A DNA stretch of 64,000 nucleotides from Nocardia stercoris (GCF_003696265.1 NZ_RFFH01000017.1:1-64000), one strand, 5' to 3'; counted from the first letter of the stretch, positions 40,315-49,793 are shown. Notes: generated by a model not told the origin, from the sequence alone. Numbers and translations are program-made.

Positions 40315-43071
40315 TCATCGCGTGGTGGGGTCGGTTCGCTGCCGCAGGGCATCTCGCAGGGCGCTGCGGCGGCCGACACCGAGCTTGCCGAACACGTGAT
40401 GCAGGTGTGTCGACACCGTTCGCTCGGACAGGAACAGTTGCGCGCCGATCTGGCTGTTGGTCAGACCGGTGGCGGCGAGCTCGGCGATCGTCTGTTCGCG
40501 GGGAGTCAACGGTGTTGTCCGCGGCGCCTTTCGGCCGTCTCCGGTCGCGCGCAACTCGGTCTCGACGCGGGCGATCCACGGTGCGGCGCGCAGTGCCGTG
40601 AACCCTGCCAGCGCGGCAGACAGGTGAGTTCGGGCCGCGGTGGTGGCCCGTTCCCGGCGCAGGTATTCGCCGTAGAGCAGTTCGACACGGGCCCGATCGA
40701 AAACCCAGCGCTCGGTGTCGGGCACCGCGAGGGCCTCCTCGAACAGGGCGCGCGCCTCGGGCGGAGTGGCCACCGCCAGGGCTGCCGCGCACAGCATGCG
40801 CTGCCGGCTCGAGATATTCGGCAGTCCGGATGTATAGGCAGCCGTCGCGTGCGCCGCCGCGTCAGCGAGCCGACCACCGCGTGCTGCGGCCTCAGTGAGA
40901 TCGAGGACCAGCCACACCGCGTGCGGGTTGTACGGCCGGAACTCGCCGGGCGGTGCCACCGTGGCAGCGTGGCGGTAGGCGTCGTCGAAAGCGCTCGCGC
41001 CGAGCGCGGCCAGGCAGCGCAGATGTGCGGCGTAGACGGCATGCGTTCCCAGATTCCGGCTCGCCGAGAACTGCAGCTGCTCAGCGAACCGGTCGACCAG
41101 CTCGTACTCACCGCGGCCCGCCGCGACCAGGCCACGAACGAATCCCGCCAGCAAACCGTTGAGCACATACCCGTATTCGGCACACAGCCGCAGGGCTTCG
41201 TCGGCGACCTCGCTCGCCTCGTCCCACTGGCTGCCGACGAAGGTATGCAACGCCAACAGACACTGGGCGTCGATGACACGAGTGATCGCGCCGTCCGCCT
41301 GGCAGTCCGCGATCACCCGCCGCAGCGGTTCGCCGACGCCGTCGACCCGGTCCAGACACACCCCAGCGATCGCGACACGGGTGATGCGATTGGGATCGCT
41401 GGTCCAGCGCAACTCGCCCTCTGCCCGGTCGAGCTCGTCGAACACCTGCTGATCGAAAGGCAGCACCGACGCCAGACAGGTCCGATTCAGCGCGAACAAG
41501 CCGGACTGATGTTCCGCCAGTCGGCCCAGCACGGCTTCGGCCTCGGACCACAGATCGTCGCGGCGGCAGTAGTGGGCGGTGAACAGGAGCTGGTACATCG
41601 CTTCGGACACATCCAGTTCCAGGTCCGCACCGACGGTTTCGCCGAGTTGGCCGAACGCGGCCAGCAGCAACCGTACGCCCACCACGCCGTCGCCGGCGTT
41701 GCTCAGCAGGTGATAGCACGCGGTCAGTGCCGCCATCAATGACTTGCCCTGCGTGGCGATCCCGGAATTGTTGCGCAGCAGGCGCATCGTCTGTTCGAGT
41801 TCGCCGGTAATCGCCTGGCCGAGATGAGCGGCGCGGACGGAGCGCCGAGCCCGGTCGGTGGCCGCTGGGCTGAGTTCGGCCGCGCGCAACATCGACGCGA
41901 CGACCCGACTGTGGTCGGAGCCGTCCCGGAACATTTGCAGCGACACCGCTTCCAGCAGGCTCGCCACTTCCTCGTCCGGAGTGTCCGCTGCTTGGCCGAG
42001 ATGCCATGCGCGACGTTGCGGCCACTGCGTGAAGGTGTCGGCGAGCCGGCGATGCGCGGCCAGCCGTTCCTCGCCGGTCGAGAGCTCCACCACCGCCGAC
42101 CGGATCAACGGGTGCCGGAATTCGAGCCGCTGGGTGCGTGGGTTCCGGACCAGGACTCGGGCCCGTTCGGCCGCTGCCAGGTCGGCCCGTCCCTCCGGGG
42201 TCGGCAGATAGTCCTCGAGCGCGATCCGCCCGCTCGCATCGCCGGCCAGAACCACGAGCAGCAGAGCGTGTCTGGTGCGTTCGGGCAGTGTCTGCACGCG
42301 GCTGCCGAACAACGACTGCAACCTTCGCGTCAACGGCGGGAACTCCGGTACGCGGGCCGGGGCCCGGTGGATGTCGAGCGCGGCGGGAAGCTCGAGCAGG
42401 GCCAGTGGATTACCTCGTGCGTCCGCGCACAGGCGCCGGCGGGCGGTGACCGGCAACGCGGGGTAGACCGCGGCGAGCAGCTCGTCGGAACTGTCTTCGT
42501 CGAGCGGCGCCAGGTCGTGTATCCGATAGCCGTCATCGGCGAATCCGTTGCCGGACACCAGTCGCGCTGCCGTCAGCCCCCGGATATCGGCATCGCCCAG
42601 CCGCCGCATCGTGTACCGCAACGCCATTCGGCTGGCCTGGTCGATCCACTGCGCGTCGTCGACCACCAGTGCCAGACCCGCACCGGCGTCCAGGGCTGCC
42701 CTCCGCAGTAGTGCCACTGTGGCGCCACCGACGATCAGCGGCGCCGGCGCCGGCCCGGACTCCGCGCCCAGGACGACATCCAGCGCCCGGCGGTGCTCGC
42801 CACCCAGTTCACCGATCAGCTCGATCACGTTGTGCAGCAATTGATTCAGGGTGCCGAATTGCAGATCGGCCTCGAATTGCACGCCCGCCGCCCGCAGCAC
42901 TCGCCGACCCGCGTGGGTTGCGAGGTCGGCGCCGACGTCGAGCAGCGCGGACTTCCCCACGCCCGGGTCGCCACCGAAAACCAGCACTCGATCGGCACCC
43001 CGGGCGCCGGTCATGAACGAGCGGATCATCTCGATCTCGGTACTGCGACCGAACAGCACTGAACACCCCAC
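40315..43071 (-). CDS. LAL-type LuxR regulator (AAA ATPase plus LuxR helix-turn-helix)
   Basis: A 918-residue regulator of the large ATP-binding LuxR group. VLFGRSTEIEMIRSFMTGAR is the usual N-terminus; Walker A is GGDPGVGKSALLD (about residues 33-45) and Walker B is LALVVDDAQWIDQAS. A long helical TPR-like middle part follows. The C-terminus has the LuxR DNA-binding domain LTPREQTIAELAATGLTNSQ, then IGAQLFLSERTVSTHLHHVF. The start is probably the GTG at 43071, with another GTG four codons later. It reads toward the hydrolase array on the same strand, so it may activate it in response to an effector. Confidence 0.9.
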   Translation of the reverse strand: MGCSVLFGRSTEIEMIRSFMTGARGADRVLVFGGDPGVGKSALLDVGADLATHAGRRVLRAAGVQFEADLQFGTLNQLLHNVIELIGELGGEHRRALDVVLGAESGPAPAPLIVGGATVALLRRAALDAGAGLALVVDDAQWIDQASRMALRYTMRRLGDADIRGLTAARLVSGNGFADDGYRIHDLAPLDEDSSDELLAAVYPALPVTARRRLCADARGNPLALLELPAALDIHRAPARVPEFPPLTRRLQSLFGSRVQTLPERTRHALLLVVLAGDASGRIALEDYLPTPEGRADLAAAERARVLVRNPRTQRLEFRHPLIRSAVVELSTGEERLAAHRRLADTFTQWPQRRAWHLGQAADTPDEEVASLLEAVSLQMFRDGSDHSRVVASMLRAAELSPAATDRARRSVRAAHLGQAITGELEQTMRLLRNNSGIATQGKSLMAALTACYHLLSNAGDGVVGVRLLLAAFGQLGETVGADLELDVSEAMYQLLFTAHYCRRDDLWSEAEAVLGRLAEHQSGLFALNRTCLASVLPFDQQVFDELDRAEGELRWTSDPNRITRVAIAGVCLDRVDGVGEPLRRVIADCQADGAITRVIDAQCLLALHTFVGSQWDEASEVADEALRLCAEYGYVLNGLLAGFVRGLVAAGRGEYELVDRFAEQLQFSASRNLGTHAVYAAHLRCLAALGASAFDDAYRHAATVAPPGEFRPYNPHAVWLVLDLTEAAARGGRLADAAAHATAAYTSGLPNISSRQRMLCAAALAVATPPEARALFEEALAVPDTERWVFDRARVELLYGEYLRRERATTAARTHLSAALAGFTALRAAPWIARVETELRATGDGRKAPRTTPLTPREQTIAELAATGLTNSQIGAQLFLSERTVSTHLHHVFGKLGVGRRSALRDALRQRTDPTTR

Positions 43072-43228
43072 ATCGGACCACCAGCACCATCGGCTGATTT
43101 CAGCTATTCATCACACGCAATGCAAACGCCGAGTTCATGAGCTTAATTACCGACGCCACGAACCGCGACGCAAACGAACGCCGCGGTGCTGTACCGGCTG
43201 TCGAGAGCGGCGATCCGCCCGGATCGCC

Positions 43229-43804
43229 TCAGCCGCGCTCGGCTCGCTCGCGGTTCCCGGGTACGGCGAACAGCAGGCAGCTGCTGGTCGCGGTCGCGAG
43301 GAGCTTGCCGCTTCGACTGGTGAGAGCCGCTTCGGCCAACGCGACCCGGCTTCCCAGGTGCCGAACGGTGCCCGTGCACTGCACGGGGCCAGTGTCGACG
43401 CGGATCGGGGCGAGAAACCGGACCGACAGGTCGATGCTGGTGTAGGCCGTGCCCAGCGGGAGCCGGCTGTGCACTGCGCATCCGGCGGCCGAGTCCAACA
43501 GGGACGACGACACGCCTCCGTGGACCGAACCGATCGGGTTGTAGTGGTATTCGGCGGGTGTGAAGCCGAATACCACTGTGCCCGCCTCGACCGACTCCAG
43601 GCGCACGTCGAGTGTCTTCATCAGCGGCGGCGGCGGAACGGCGCCTTCCGCGACGGACCTAAGAAACTCCAGGCCGGACATGGTTGCCGCGGCGTTCGCG
43701 GCGATCGTCGGATCGTCCCACGCATAACTACGCAGTCGGACACCGGTTTCAGCGCTCAGTGCTGCACTGTGGTTCACACGAATCTCCTGTTGCCTGTTCG
43801 TCAT
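43229..43804 (-). CDS. PaaI-family hotdog thioesterase
   Basis: A 191-residue acyl-CoA thioesterase-like protein. The hotdog core is YHYNPIGSVHGGVSSSLLDS followed by AAGCAVHSRLPLGTAYTSID, where NPxGxxHGG and the following helix hold the catalytic site of the PaaI group. The last strands, AALTSRSGKLLATATSSCLLF, match the ending seen in the relic at 33317-33480. The first 45 residues are an extension. It should hydrolyse an acyl- or aryl-CoA ester. The ATG is at 43804, and no close partner gene is evident. Confidence 0.85.
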   Translation of the reverse strand: MTNRQQEIRVNHSAALSAETGVRLRSYAWDDPTIAANAAATMSGLEFLRSVAEGAVPPPPLMKTLDVRLESVEAGTVVFGFTPAEYHYNPIGSVHGGVSSSLLDSAAGCAVHSRLPLGTAYTSIDLSVRFLAPIRVDTGPVQCTGTVRHLGSRVALAEAALTSRSGKLLATATSSCLLFAVPGNRERAERG

Positions 43805-43858
43805 CTGCTACGAAAGCCCGCCGATCCGGGTGCCGGGTCGGTCACGGGTATCCCGTGA

Positions 43859-44791
43859 CTACGGGGAGACGGCCCGGAATGCCGCAGTGCGCGCGGTCAG
43901 GAACTCCCGCAACGAAATGGGCTCACGCTTGATCAAATCGCGGATCTTCTGCGGGTCCGCCGGGATGGATTGCCCACTGCGGGCGATGACCTCTCCGACC
44001 GACGAGATGTGCTGGGCCATACCGTGGTTGATCACACCGTCGCCGAGGCCCTCGAGTTCGCGGCGCCATCGATCGGCCGAGACCGCTTCGAAACGCACCG
44101 GCCGCCCCAGCACGTCGCCGAGCAGTTCGGCGATCTGCGCATGGGTGAACGACTCCGGGCCGGGCGGAAACACCACAGGGCCGTCGAATCGTTGCGGGTG
44201 CAGCATCGCCGCAACGGCGAGTTCGGCAGCATCTCGACCACTGATCCAGCCGATCGCACTGTCACCGAACGAATTCCGTATCACGCCCTCGTCGTGGACC
44301 GACCGAGCGTGCAGCACCTCCAGGTTCTCGTGGAACAGGGCGACCACCCGCAAGATGAGCACGTCCAGCCCGGCCCACTGCAGCACCTGCTCGGCCAGCC
44401 ACTGGTTTCGCCCCAGTTCACTGGGATGGTCGGGATGTGCTGGGCCCATGGACATCACCACGACCCGGGGTTGCCTGTCGGCCTCGCGTACCGCGGCGGC
44501 GAAGTTGGCTGCGGCCGGTACGACTCCCGGAGCCACCGGGTAGGTGAAGTACGCCAGATCGACGTCGGTGAGGGCTGCGGCGAGGGTTCTGCGCTGATGC
44601 AGGTCGCCCACCACCACTTCCGCACCGAGGGACTCGAGCAGCTCGGTGCGGTCACTGATTTCCCGGGCCAGCACCCGCACCCGGTGCCCTTCATCCCGAA
44701 GGCGTCTGACCACATGCTCGCCGGTGTTGCCATGACGGCCGGTCGCGCCGGTGACGAGGATCGGATTCGACTGTGTCGCACTGTGCGTCAC
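43859..44791 (-). CDS. NmrA-like NAD(P)-binding protein
   Basis: A 310-residue NmrA/atypical SDR protein. PILVTGATGRHGNTGEHVVR is the dinucleotide-binding motif (GATGRHG), followed by VVVGDLHQRRTLAAALTDVD and YFTYPVAPGVVPAAANFAAA. The C-terminal part (FTHAQIAELLGDVLGRPVRF) is the substrate- or partner-binding domain found in NmrA and quinone reductase QorB-like proteins. The catalytic YxxxK is not evident, so it may be an NAD(P) sensor or reductase. The start is a GTG at 44791. A short inverted repeat, 44844-44859, lies 53 bases upstream and could control it. Confidence 0.83.
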   Translation of the reverse strand: MTHSATQSNPILVTGATGRHGNTGEHVVRRLRDEGHRVRVLAREISDRTELLESLGAEVVVGDLHQRRTLAAALTDVDLAYFTYPVAPGVVPAAANFAAAVREADRQPRVVVMSMGPAHPDHPSELGRNQWLAEQVLQWAGLDVLILRVVALFHENLEVLHARSVHDEGVIRNSFGDSAIGWISGRDAAELAVAAMLHPQRFDGPVVFPPGPESFTHAQIAELLGDVLGRPVRFEAVSADRWRRELEGLGDGVINHGMAQHISSVGEVIARSGQSIPADPQKIRDLIKREPISLREFLTARTAAFRAVSP

Positions 44792-44843
44792 TGCATCGGC
44801 CTTTCTGTCGGTATGTCGCTGTCACGAGGCACCTTACTATATC

Positions 44844-44859
44844 CATCTAAAGTTAGATG
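44844..44859. promoter_or_regulatory. Inverted repeat upstream of the NmrA-like gene
   Basis: CATCTAA-AG-TTAGATG, perfect 7-base arms with a two-base centre, in the AT-richer region between the NmrA-like gene and the end of the PEBP gene. A TACTAT box lies close by. It looks like the operator of a MarR/HxlR-size dimeric regulator, but none is encoded next to it. Confidence 0.5.
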
Positions 44860-44922
44860 CGGCCTTCACGGGCCGGATTTCTCCTCTGCCGTGACCCGCG
44901 GGGAACAGTGGTACCGAAGATC

Positions 44923-45492
44923 TCAATCCCGCCGATAGGTACCGGTCAGCCTTCCGCGAGCGAGGACGTGGCCGTCGATCGCAGTCAGGGTTCGAGCGAG
45001 GGTGGCGTCGGTGTCCAGGCCGCTGGCTGCGTCCAGGGCAAAGATCTGGAACACGTACCGGTGCGGGCCGTGGCCGGGGATCGGGCGTGGCCCGGCGTAT
45101 CCACGGCGGTGGAACGATCCGATGCCGATCTGCCCGGAAGCGAGCTCGGCTCCGGGGCGATTGATCGCGTTCTCACCGAGTTCGCCTACCGCAGGGTCGA
45201 TTCCGGTGACGAGGGCGTGCACGATGGGGCGTGGCAAGGGCACGTCGGGGTCTTCGACGATCAGCACCAGTTCCACCGCGGCCGCCGGGACTCCGGACCA
45301 CGCAATCTGCGGTGAGATGTCTTCTCCCACACCGGCTCCCGCGTGCCGTTGGGGAATCGGCCCGCCGTCGCGGAAGGCACTGCTGGTCACTGTGATCGTC
45401 TCGGGGGCGGCGGCCGCCGAGTGGTGCCAGGCTGTCCGCCCGATTCCGGCTCGGACCGGGCGCAGCAGCCGCGCGAGTAGATGTACAGCCAC
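44923..45492 (-). CDS. YbhB/YbcL-family PEBP (Raf kinase inhibitor-like) protein
   Basis: A 189-residue phosphatidylethanolamine-binding-like protein. Family motifs are ITVTSSAFRDGGPIPQRHAG, GEDISPQIAWSGVPAAAVEL, LVLIVEDPDVP and the ligand loop YAGPRPIPGHGPHRYVFQIF. The start is a GTG at 45492 with GGAGA upstream. The first 30 residues are an extension without a clear signal peptide. Bacterial members have no firmly known role; some bind small ligands. It follows the LeuD-like gene by 33 bases on the same strand and may be the last gene of that operon. Confidence 0.88.
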   Translation of the reverse strand: MAVHLLARLLRPVRAGIGRTAWHHSAAAAPETITVTSSAFRDGGPIPQRHAGAGVGEDISPQIAWSGVPAAAVELVLIVEDPDVPLPRPIVHALVTGIDPAVGELGENAINRPGAELASGQIGIGSFHRRGYAGPRPIPGHGPHRYVFQIFALDAASGLDTDATLARTLTAIDGHVLARGRLTGTYRRD

Positions 45493-45525
45493 AGGGTCTC
45501 CGTTGGTCTCGGGTCGCGGAACTCG

Positions 45526-46086
45526 TCACGCCGCTGATCCGCCGGCGCCGACGGCACCCGAACGCAGCGCGTCGAGAAGTTCCGCAGGGAGGTAACCGTT
45601 TTCGGCCAGCCGGGCGAGTACGCCTCCGCTGGCGAGGATTTCGCGGATCAGTGGCGGCAGCGGAGTGGTTCGCGCTGCAGCGCCGGTGGTTTCGTTGCGG
45701 TAGGCGCCGGTGGTGATGTCGACGACAGCCCGGTCCCCGTCGCGAAAGAATCGGGTCGCGTCGGGCACCGTGAGCGCGGGCAGCCCCGCGTTGATCGCGT
45801 TGCGGAAGAACAGCGAATTGAATTCCTCGGCGATCAGTGCGGCGATGCCCAGGTGCCGGAACAGCGCGGCGACCGGGCGGGAGGAGCCGACGCCGAAGTT
45901 CTTGCCGGCCACCACGATATCGCCGGGGCCGACCTGGTCGGTCCAGCCTGGCCGGAGCTGATAGAAGATGTGCCGGGCGGCCTCGGGAAGGTCGAGTTTC
46001 ATGGCGAACGCCGGATACATGGCGTCGGTGTCGATCGAGTCGCCGAAGACCCAGACCTTGCCGCCGATAGTCGTGGTGGTGCTCAT
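45526..46086 (-). CDS. LeuD-like aconitase-family small subunit
   Basis: A 186-residue small subunit of the aconitase/isopropylmalate isomerase family. VWVFGDSIDTDAMYPAFAMK is the start of the swivelling domain, and VVAGKNFGVGSSRPVAALFR is the conserved GxNFGxGSSR substrate loop. The ATG at 46086 overlaps the LeuC-like stop (ATGA), so the subunits are translated together. Because a PEP mutase/isocitrate lyase-like and an MmgE/PrpD gene precede it, it probably acts in a methylcitrate- or dimethylmalate-like pathway, not in leucine synthesis. The exact acid is unknown. Confidence 0.85.
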   Translation of the reverse strand: MSTTTTIGGKVWVFGDSIDTDAMYPAFAMKLDLPEAARHIFYQLRPGWTDQVGPGDIVVAGKNFGVGSSRPVAALFRHLGIAALIAEEFNSLFFRNAINAGLPALTVPDATRFFRDGDRAVVDITTGAYRNETTGAAARTTPLPPLIREILASGGVLARLAENGYLPAELLDALRSGAVGAGGSAA

Positions 46087-47330
46087 GGGGTGACACTCCG
46101 AGGGTCGGTGATGTAGCCCGTCACGGCCGAGGCCGCGACGGTGGCCGGGGATGCCATGTAGATCTCGGCCTCCGTGCTGCCCATCCGGCCGGTGAAGTTG
46201 CGGGTGCTCGAGGTGAGGCAGACTTCGCCGGCGCCCACCACGCCCATGTGGTAGCCGAAACACGCACCGCAGGTGGAGTTGGTGACGACCGCTCCCGCGT
46301 CGGCGAGGTCCTGCAGGTAGCCCAGCCGCATCGCATCGCGGTAGATCTGCTGCGAGGCGGGAGTGACCAGCAGGCGCACGCCGGGAGCGACGGTCCGGCC
46401 GCGCAGGATCCGCGCGGCGATGCGCAGGTCCTCGAGCTGCCCGTTGGCGCAGGAGCCGATGAACGCCTGGTCGATGCTGCGATGTTCGATGCGGGACACC
46501 GGGATTCCGTTGTGCGCCACGGTGCCCGGCCGCGCCACATACGGTTCGAGGGCGGACAGGTCGACGGTGCGCACGGCGGCGTACTCGGCATCGGGATCCG
46601 CGTCGGCGGGCACGAAATCGGTGATGCCCTGCTCCGCGAAGAACTCTCGCAGCCGGTCGTCGACACCGAAGGTGGCGAAATCGGCGGAGATCTCAGCGGC
46701 CTGGGTCGCGGTGGTCCGGCGGTCGTTGAGCGGCACACTGGCCAAGCCCGGTCCGCCGAATTCGAGATTCCGGTTCGTCGCGTCACCGTAAGTGTCAGCG
46801 AGATAGAGGAATATGTCTTTGCCGCTGACGTCCGGCGGCAGCGAACCGACCAGCTCGTACCGCAGGGTCGGTGCGACCTGGAACCAGGTCGAGCCGGTGC
46901 ACAGGATGGAGTACACCTCCGCCGGGCCCAGCCCCCGGGCGGCGGTGTTGTAGGCGCCGCCGGCGCAGGTGTGCGAGTCGGTGCAGGCCAGGACTTCTCC
47001 GGGGCGAGCCAGCCCGTTCTCGGCGATGACCTGGTGGCAGATCCCGTGCCGCCCGACATCGAAGAACTTCTCGATCCCGAAGTCGGCGACGAACTTTCGC
47101 GCCTTGGGCCCGCCCTCCGCGTCCTTGAGCGTCGGCGCGGGGACGGCGTGGTCCAGGACGACCGCGACCTTGTCGGGGTCGTGGATCCGGGCCGGCGGGA
47201 TCCACAGGGTCGCGAATTGGAGGTCGATCATGACGCACATGTCGACCTCGACGGTGACGAGGTCACCCGGCCGGACTCGGGCGAGCCCGGCCTTGCGGGC
47301 GAGCAGGTTCTCGATCATGGTCATTCCCAT
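46083..47330 (-). CDS. LeuC-like aconitase-family large subunit (hydro-lyase)
   Basis: A 415-residue large subunit with the Fe-S cluster of the aconitase family. ACTDSHTCAGGAYNTAARGL contains the first cluster region, FIGSCANGQLEDLRIAARIL and NSTCGACFGYHMGVVGAGEV the remaining cysteine ligands, and FTGRMGS near the end is the conserved substrate loop. It is shorter than bacterial LeuC (about 470) and fits the homoaconitase/dimethylmaleate-hydratase (DmdA) size class. With the small subunit it should (de)hydrate a 2-hydroxy acid. It lies six bases after the isocitrate lyase-like gene in one operon. Confidence 0.87.
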   Translation of the reverse strand: MGMTMIENLLARKAGLARVRPGDLVTVEVDMCVMIDLQFATLWIPPARIHDPDKVAVVLDHAVPAPTLKDAEGGPKARKFVADFGIEKFFDVGRHGICHQVIAENGLARPGEVLACTDSHTCAGGAYNTAARGLGPAEVYSILCTGSTWFQVAPTLRYELVGSLPPDVSGKDIFLYLADTYGDATNRNLEFGGPGLASVPLNDRRTTATQAAEISADFATFGVDDRLREFFAEQGITDFVPADADPDAEYAAVRTVDLSALEPYVARPGTVAHNGIPVSRIEHRSIDQAFIGSCANGQLEDLRIAARILRGRTVAPGVRLLVTPASQQIYRDAMRLGYLQDLADAGAVVTNSTCGACFGYHMGVVGAGEVCLTSSTRNFTGRMGSTEAEIYMASPATVAASAVTGYITDPRSVTP

Positions 47331-47336
47331 GGCGGG

Positions 47337-48215
47337 TCAGACTCCTTCGATGCGGTGGCGGTCGCCGAGCTCGGACCACTCGGCCAGGCCGACGAGGTCG
47401 AAGAATTCGGCCGGTTTCGTCGGCAGCAGGGGTGCGGGGTCGCGGCCGGCGAGCTCGGCGAGACCGGTCAGCATCGCGTAGGCGGCGGCCCCGAGGGGCA
47501 GGGACGGCTGGATGGCGATCGCGTAGCCGAGATCGGCGATCCGGCGGGTGGATTCGATCGGGGTGAGACCGCCGGTGACGAGATTGATCAGCTTGGGGCC
47601 CGGTACCTCCGTGGCGATCCGTTCGATCTCGTCGATCGACTGGGGCGCCTCGATGAACAGGACGTCGGCACCGGCGTCGGCGTAGGTGTTCGCCCGTTCG
47701 ATCGCGGCGTCGAGTCCCAGCGGTGCTCGGGCGTCGGTGCGCGCGATCACGACCAGGTCCGGATCGGTGCGCGCCCCGAGCGCGGCGCGGAGCTTCACTA
47801 CGAATTCGGCTGTGCTGACCAGTTCCTTGTCCGGTAGGTGGCCGCACTTCTTCGGAAATGCCTGATCCTCCAACTGGATCGCCGCCACACCCGCGGCCTC
47901 GTACTCGCGCACGGTGCGAATCACGTTGAGTGGCGCGCCGTATCCGGTGTCGGCGTCGGCGATCAACGGGAGGTCGCCGAGGACTCCGGTGAGCACGCGG
48001 GCGCGTTCGGTCATCTCGGTCTGGGTGACCAGTCCGATGTCGGGCAGCCCGAATCCGGACGCCGCCACTCCGGCACCGGTCATATACGCGGCGTCGAATC
48101 CGACCCGGCGGACCAGCGACGCCGATAATCCGTCGAATACACCCGGTGCGACCACCAGCTCGCCGGATGCCAAGCTGCGCCGCAACTTTCGCCGAGCCGC
48201 GTGCGTAACACTCAC
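47337..48215 (-). CDS. PEP mutase / isocitrate lyase-family enzyme
   Basis: A 292-residue enzyme of the PEP mutase/isocitrate lyase superfamily. PGVFDGLSASLVRRVGFDAA is the typical first barrel helix, LIADADTGYGAPLNVIRTVR the metal-binding DxDTGYG loop, and QLEDQAFPKKCGH the active-site loop with KKCGH, whose cysteine marks lyases (methylisocitrate lyase, dimethylmalate lyase) rather than mutases. The GTG at 48215 overlaps the PrpD stop (GTGA), so the long upstream open frame is not used. It would cleave a branched 2-hydroxy acid to pyruvate plus a second acid. The partners are MmgE/PrpD and the LeuCD-like hydro-lyase. Confidence 0.87.
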   Translation of the reverse strand: MSVTHAARRKLRRSLASGELVVAPGVFDGLSASLVRRVGFDAAYMTGAGVAASGFGLPDIGLVTQTEMTERARVLTGVLGDLPLIADADTGYGAPLNVIRTVREYEAAGVAAIQLEDQAFPKKCGHLPDKELVSTAEFVVKLRAALGARTDPDLVVIARTDARAPLGLDAAIERANTYADAGADVLFIEAPQSIDEIERIATEVPGPKLINLVTGGLTPIESTRRIADLGYAIAIQPSLPLGAAAYAMLTGLAELAGRDPAPLLPTKPAEFFDLVGLAEWSELGDRHRIEGV

Positions 48216-49645
48216 TGCGCGTCCTTTCCGTCCAGGGCGCCGGCCACCGGCGCGGCGAGCAGGTCCGCGAGCTCGCGGACATCGGTGAGTTCGTCGAGCC
48301 GCAGGACGGCGTCCGCAATCGCGTCGAGGCGGGCCGCCGGCAGCAACGGGCCGACCAGCGAGCGGTATTTGGCGACGATCTCGTCGTCTATGACCGGGTC
48401 CGAAGGCCCGCCGTGCGGCTGCGTGATCCGCTTGTGCAGCACCGTGCCGTCGCCGAGGCGGATGGTGAGATCGGTGGCGAACCTGTCCTGTACCGGGCCG
48501 GTCTCGATGGATTCGTCCAGCTCGACGTCGACCGTGCCGAGCAGCTTCCAGACGTCGTCGGCATCGAGCCGGGACTGCGTGAACTGCGGCGGCAGCACCT
48601 GTCCGTCCAGCAGCGCGACCGCTGCCGCGTAGCCGAGGTTCATCTGCGCGCCGACCGAGGTCAGCGGACGCTGCGGCTCCCACCAGCCGTGGTGGTAGAC
48701 CGTGTTGCCGACCCGGATCTCGATGCGGGAGACGGTGGCCGGATCGATGGCGTGCTCGGCGCGCAATTCGAGGGCAGCCTGCACGGTTCCGTGCAAACCT
48801 CCTTGCGCGGCATAGGATTTCACCATGATGAGCTCGGTGTGCCAGCCCTGGCCGAGTCCGGCGATCACCTGCGCGGGGTCGGGATCGTGGCCCTCGCCGA
48901 ACACCGCGAGGTAGCCGCCGTAGGGCCGGTCGAACACCTCCTTGATGCCGGTGTAGCCGGCGGCGGCCAGTCCGGCCGCGTAATAGCCGTTGCGCGCGGC
49001 GAATCCGTGCTGCATGCGCTTGGACATCGCCTCGTACTGGGCTGCCATCAGTCCGGCCGACTGCGTGCCTGCCATGCCCAGCGCATCCTCGAGTCGCGGA
49101 ACGTCGAGTCCGCGCAGCTTCCCGGCCACCGTTGCCGCCGTGTGGGTTCCGAAGACCGGACCGCTGTGCCAGCCGCGGTCGAGCATCTGCGCCCCGTGCA
49201 GCGCCAGCCCCACCCGGGGCCCGACCTCGAAGCCCGCGATCGCGGCGGTCAGCGCCGCGGCACCGGTGACGCCGCCGAGGGACTGGGCGGTCGCCAGGAT
49301 CGTCGGCACGATCAGCGAATTGCTGTGCAGTGGCGCCAACGGATGGAAGTCGTCGAGCTCGAATCCCTGGATGAACGTGCTGTTGAGCAGCACGGCGGCC
49401 GGGCCGCTGGTGGTGGTGCCGGTGCCGATCACCACCGCATCCCCGCTGCCCTCGAGACCCAGAACGGCAGCGGTCGCGACCCGCGACCACGGCAGCTGGG
49501 CACCCACAAGGCCACAGGCCACACCGTCGAGCAGCAGATGCTTGGCCCGCGTCCGGACCCGGTCGGGGACGGCGTCGAGCGTCAGCTGCTCGATCCAGCG
49601 CGCCAGCGGGAAAGTGACGCCCGGGGCGGTTGTCTGTTCGCTCAT
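48212..49645 (-). CDS. MmgE/PrpD-family hydro-lyase
   Basis: A 477-residue MmgE/PrpD protein (2-methylcitrate dehydratase fold). The N-terminal helical domain has HLLLDGVACGLVGAQLPWSR and FELDDFHPLAPLHSNSLIVP, whose ELDDxH region is the active-site signature; VKSYAAQGGLHGTVQAALEL is the K/Q-rich loop of the family. I take the ATG at 49645; a GTG at 49663 is the alternative. First gene of the minus-strand operon, divergent from a double-AsnC regulator. By context it dehydrates a substituted citrate or malate, with LeuCD rehydrating and the lyase splitting it. Confidence 0.87.
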   Translation of the reverse strand: MSEQTTAPGVTFPLARWIEQLTLDAVPDRVRTRAKHLLLDGVACGLVGAQLPWSRVATAAVLGLEGSGDAVVIGTGTTTSGPAAVLLNSTFIQGFELDDFHPLAPLHSNSLIVPTILATAQSLGGVTGAAALTAAIAGFEVGPRVGLALHGAQMLDRGWHSGPVFGTHTAATVAGKLRGLDVPRLEDALGMAGTQSAGLMAAQYEAMSKRMQHGFAARNGYYAAGLAAAGYTGIKEVFDRPYGGYLAVFGEGHDPDPAQVIAGLGQGWHTELIMVKSYAAQGGLHGTVQAALELRAEHAIDPATVSRIEIRVGNTVYHHGWWEPQRPLTSVGAQMNLGYAAAVALLDGQVLPPQFTQSRLDADDVWKLLGTVDVELDESIETGPVQDRFATDLTIRLGDGTVLHKRITQPHGGPSDPVIDDEIVAKYRSLVGPLLPAARLDAIADAVLRLDELTDVRELADLLAAPVAGALDGKDAQ

Positions 49646-49793
49646 GAGCTCAGTGAACGCCACGCCCGATCGAGAGCCCGATATTGAAGGAAAGAGACTA
49701 CTTTCTGCCGTATATAGTCAGATACAGGCGAATCTGCCGGTTCAATGTAGGTAATCACCAGCCGTACGCGGCCGGGATCGGGACGGAGTGCGC

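Noticed and set aside
46248..47837. Plus-strand frame of 529 codons opposite the LeuC-like and lyase genes
   Set aside because: Antisense to two genes with intact catalytic motifs; the translated sequence is Gly/Asp/Val-rich shadow sequence.
48216..49490. Upstream extension of the lyase frame (open to 49490, 717 codons)
   Set aside because: The extension lies opposite in frame to the MmgE/PrpD gene and is Arg-rich; the GTG at 48215 overlapping the PrpD stop is the natural start.
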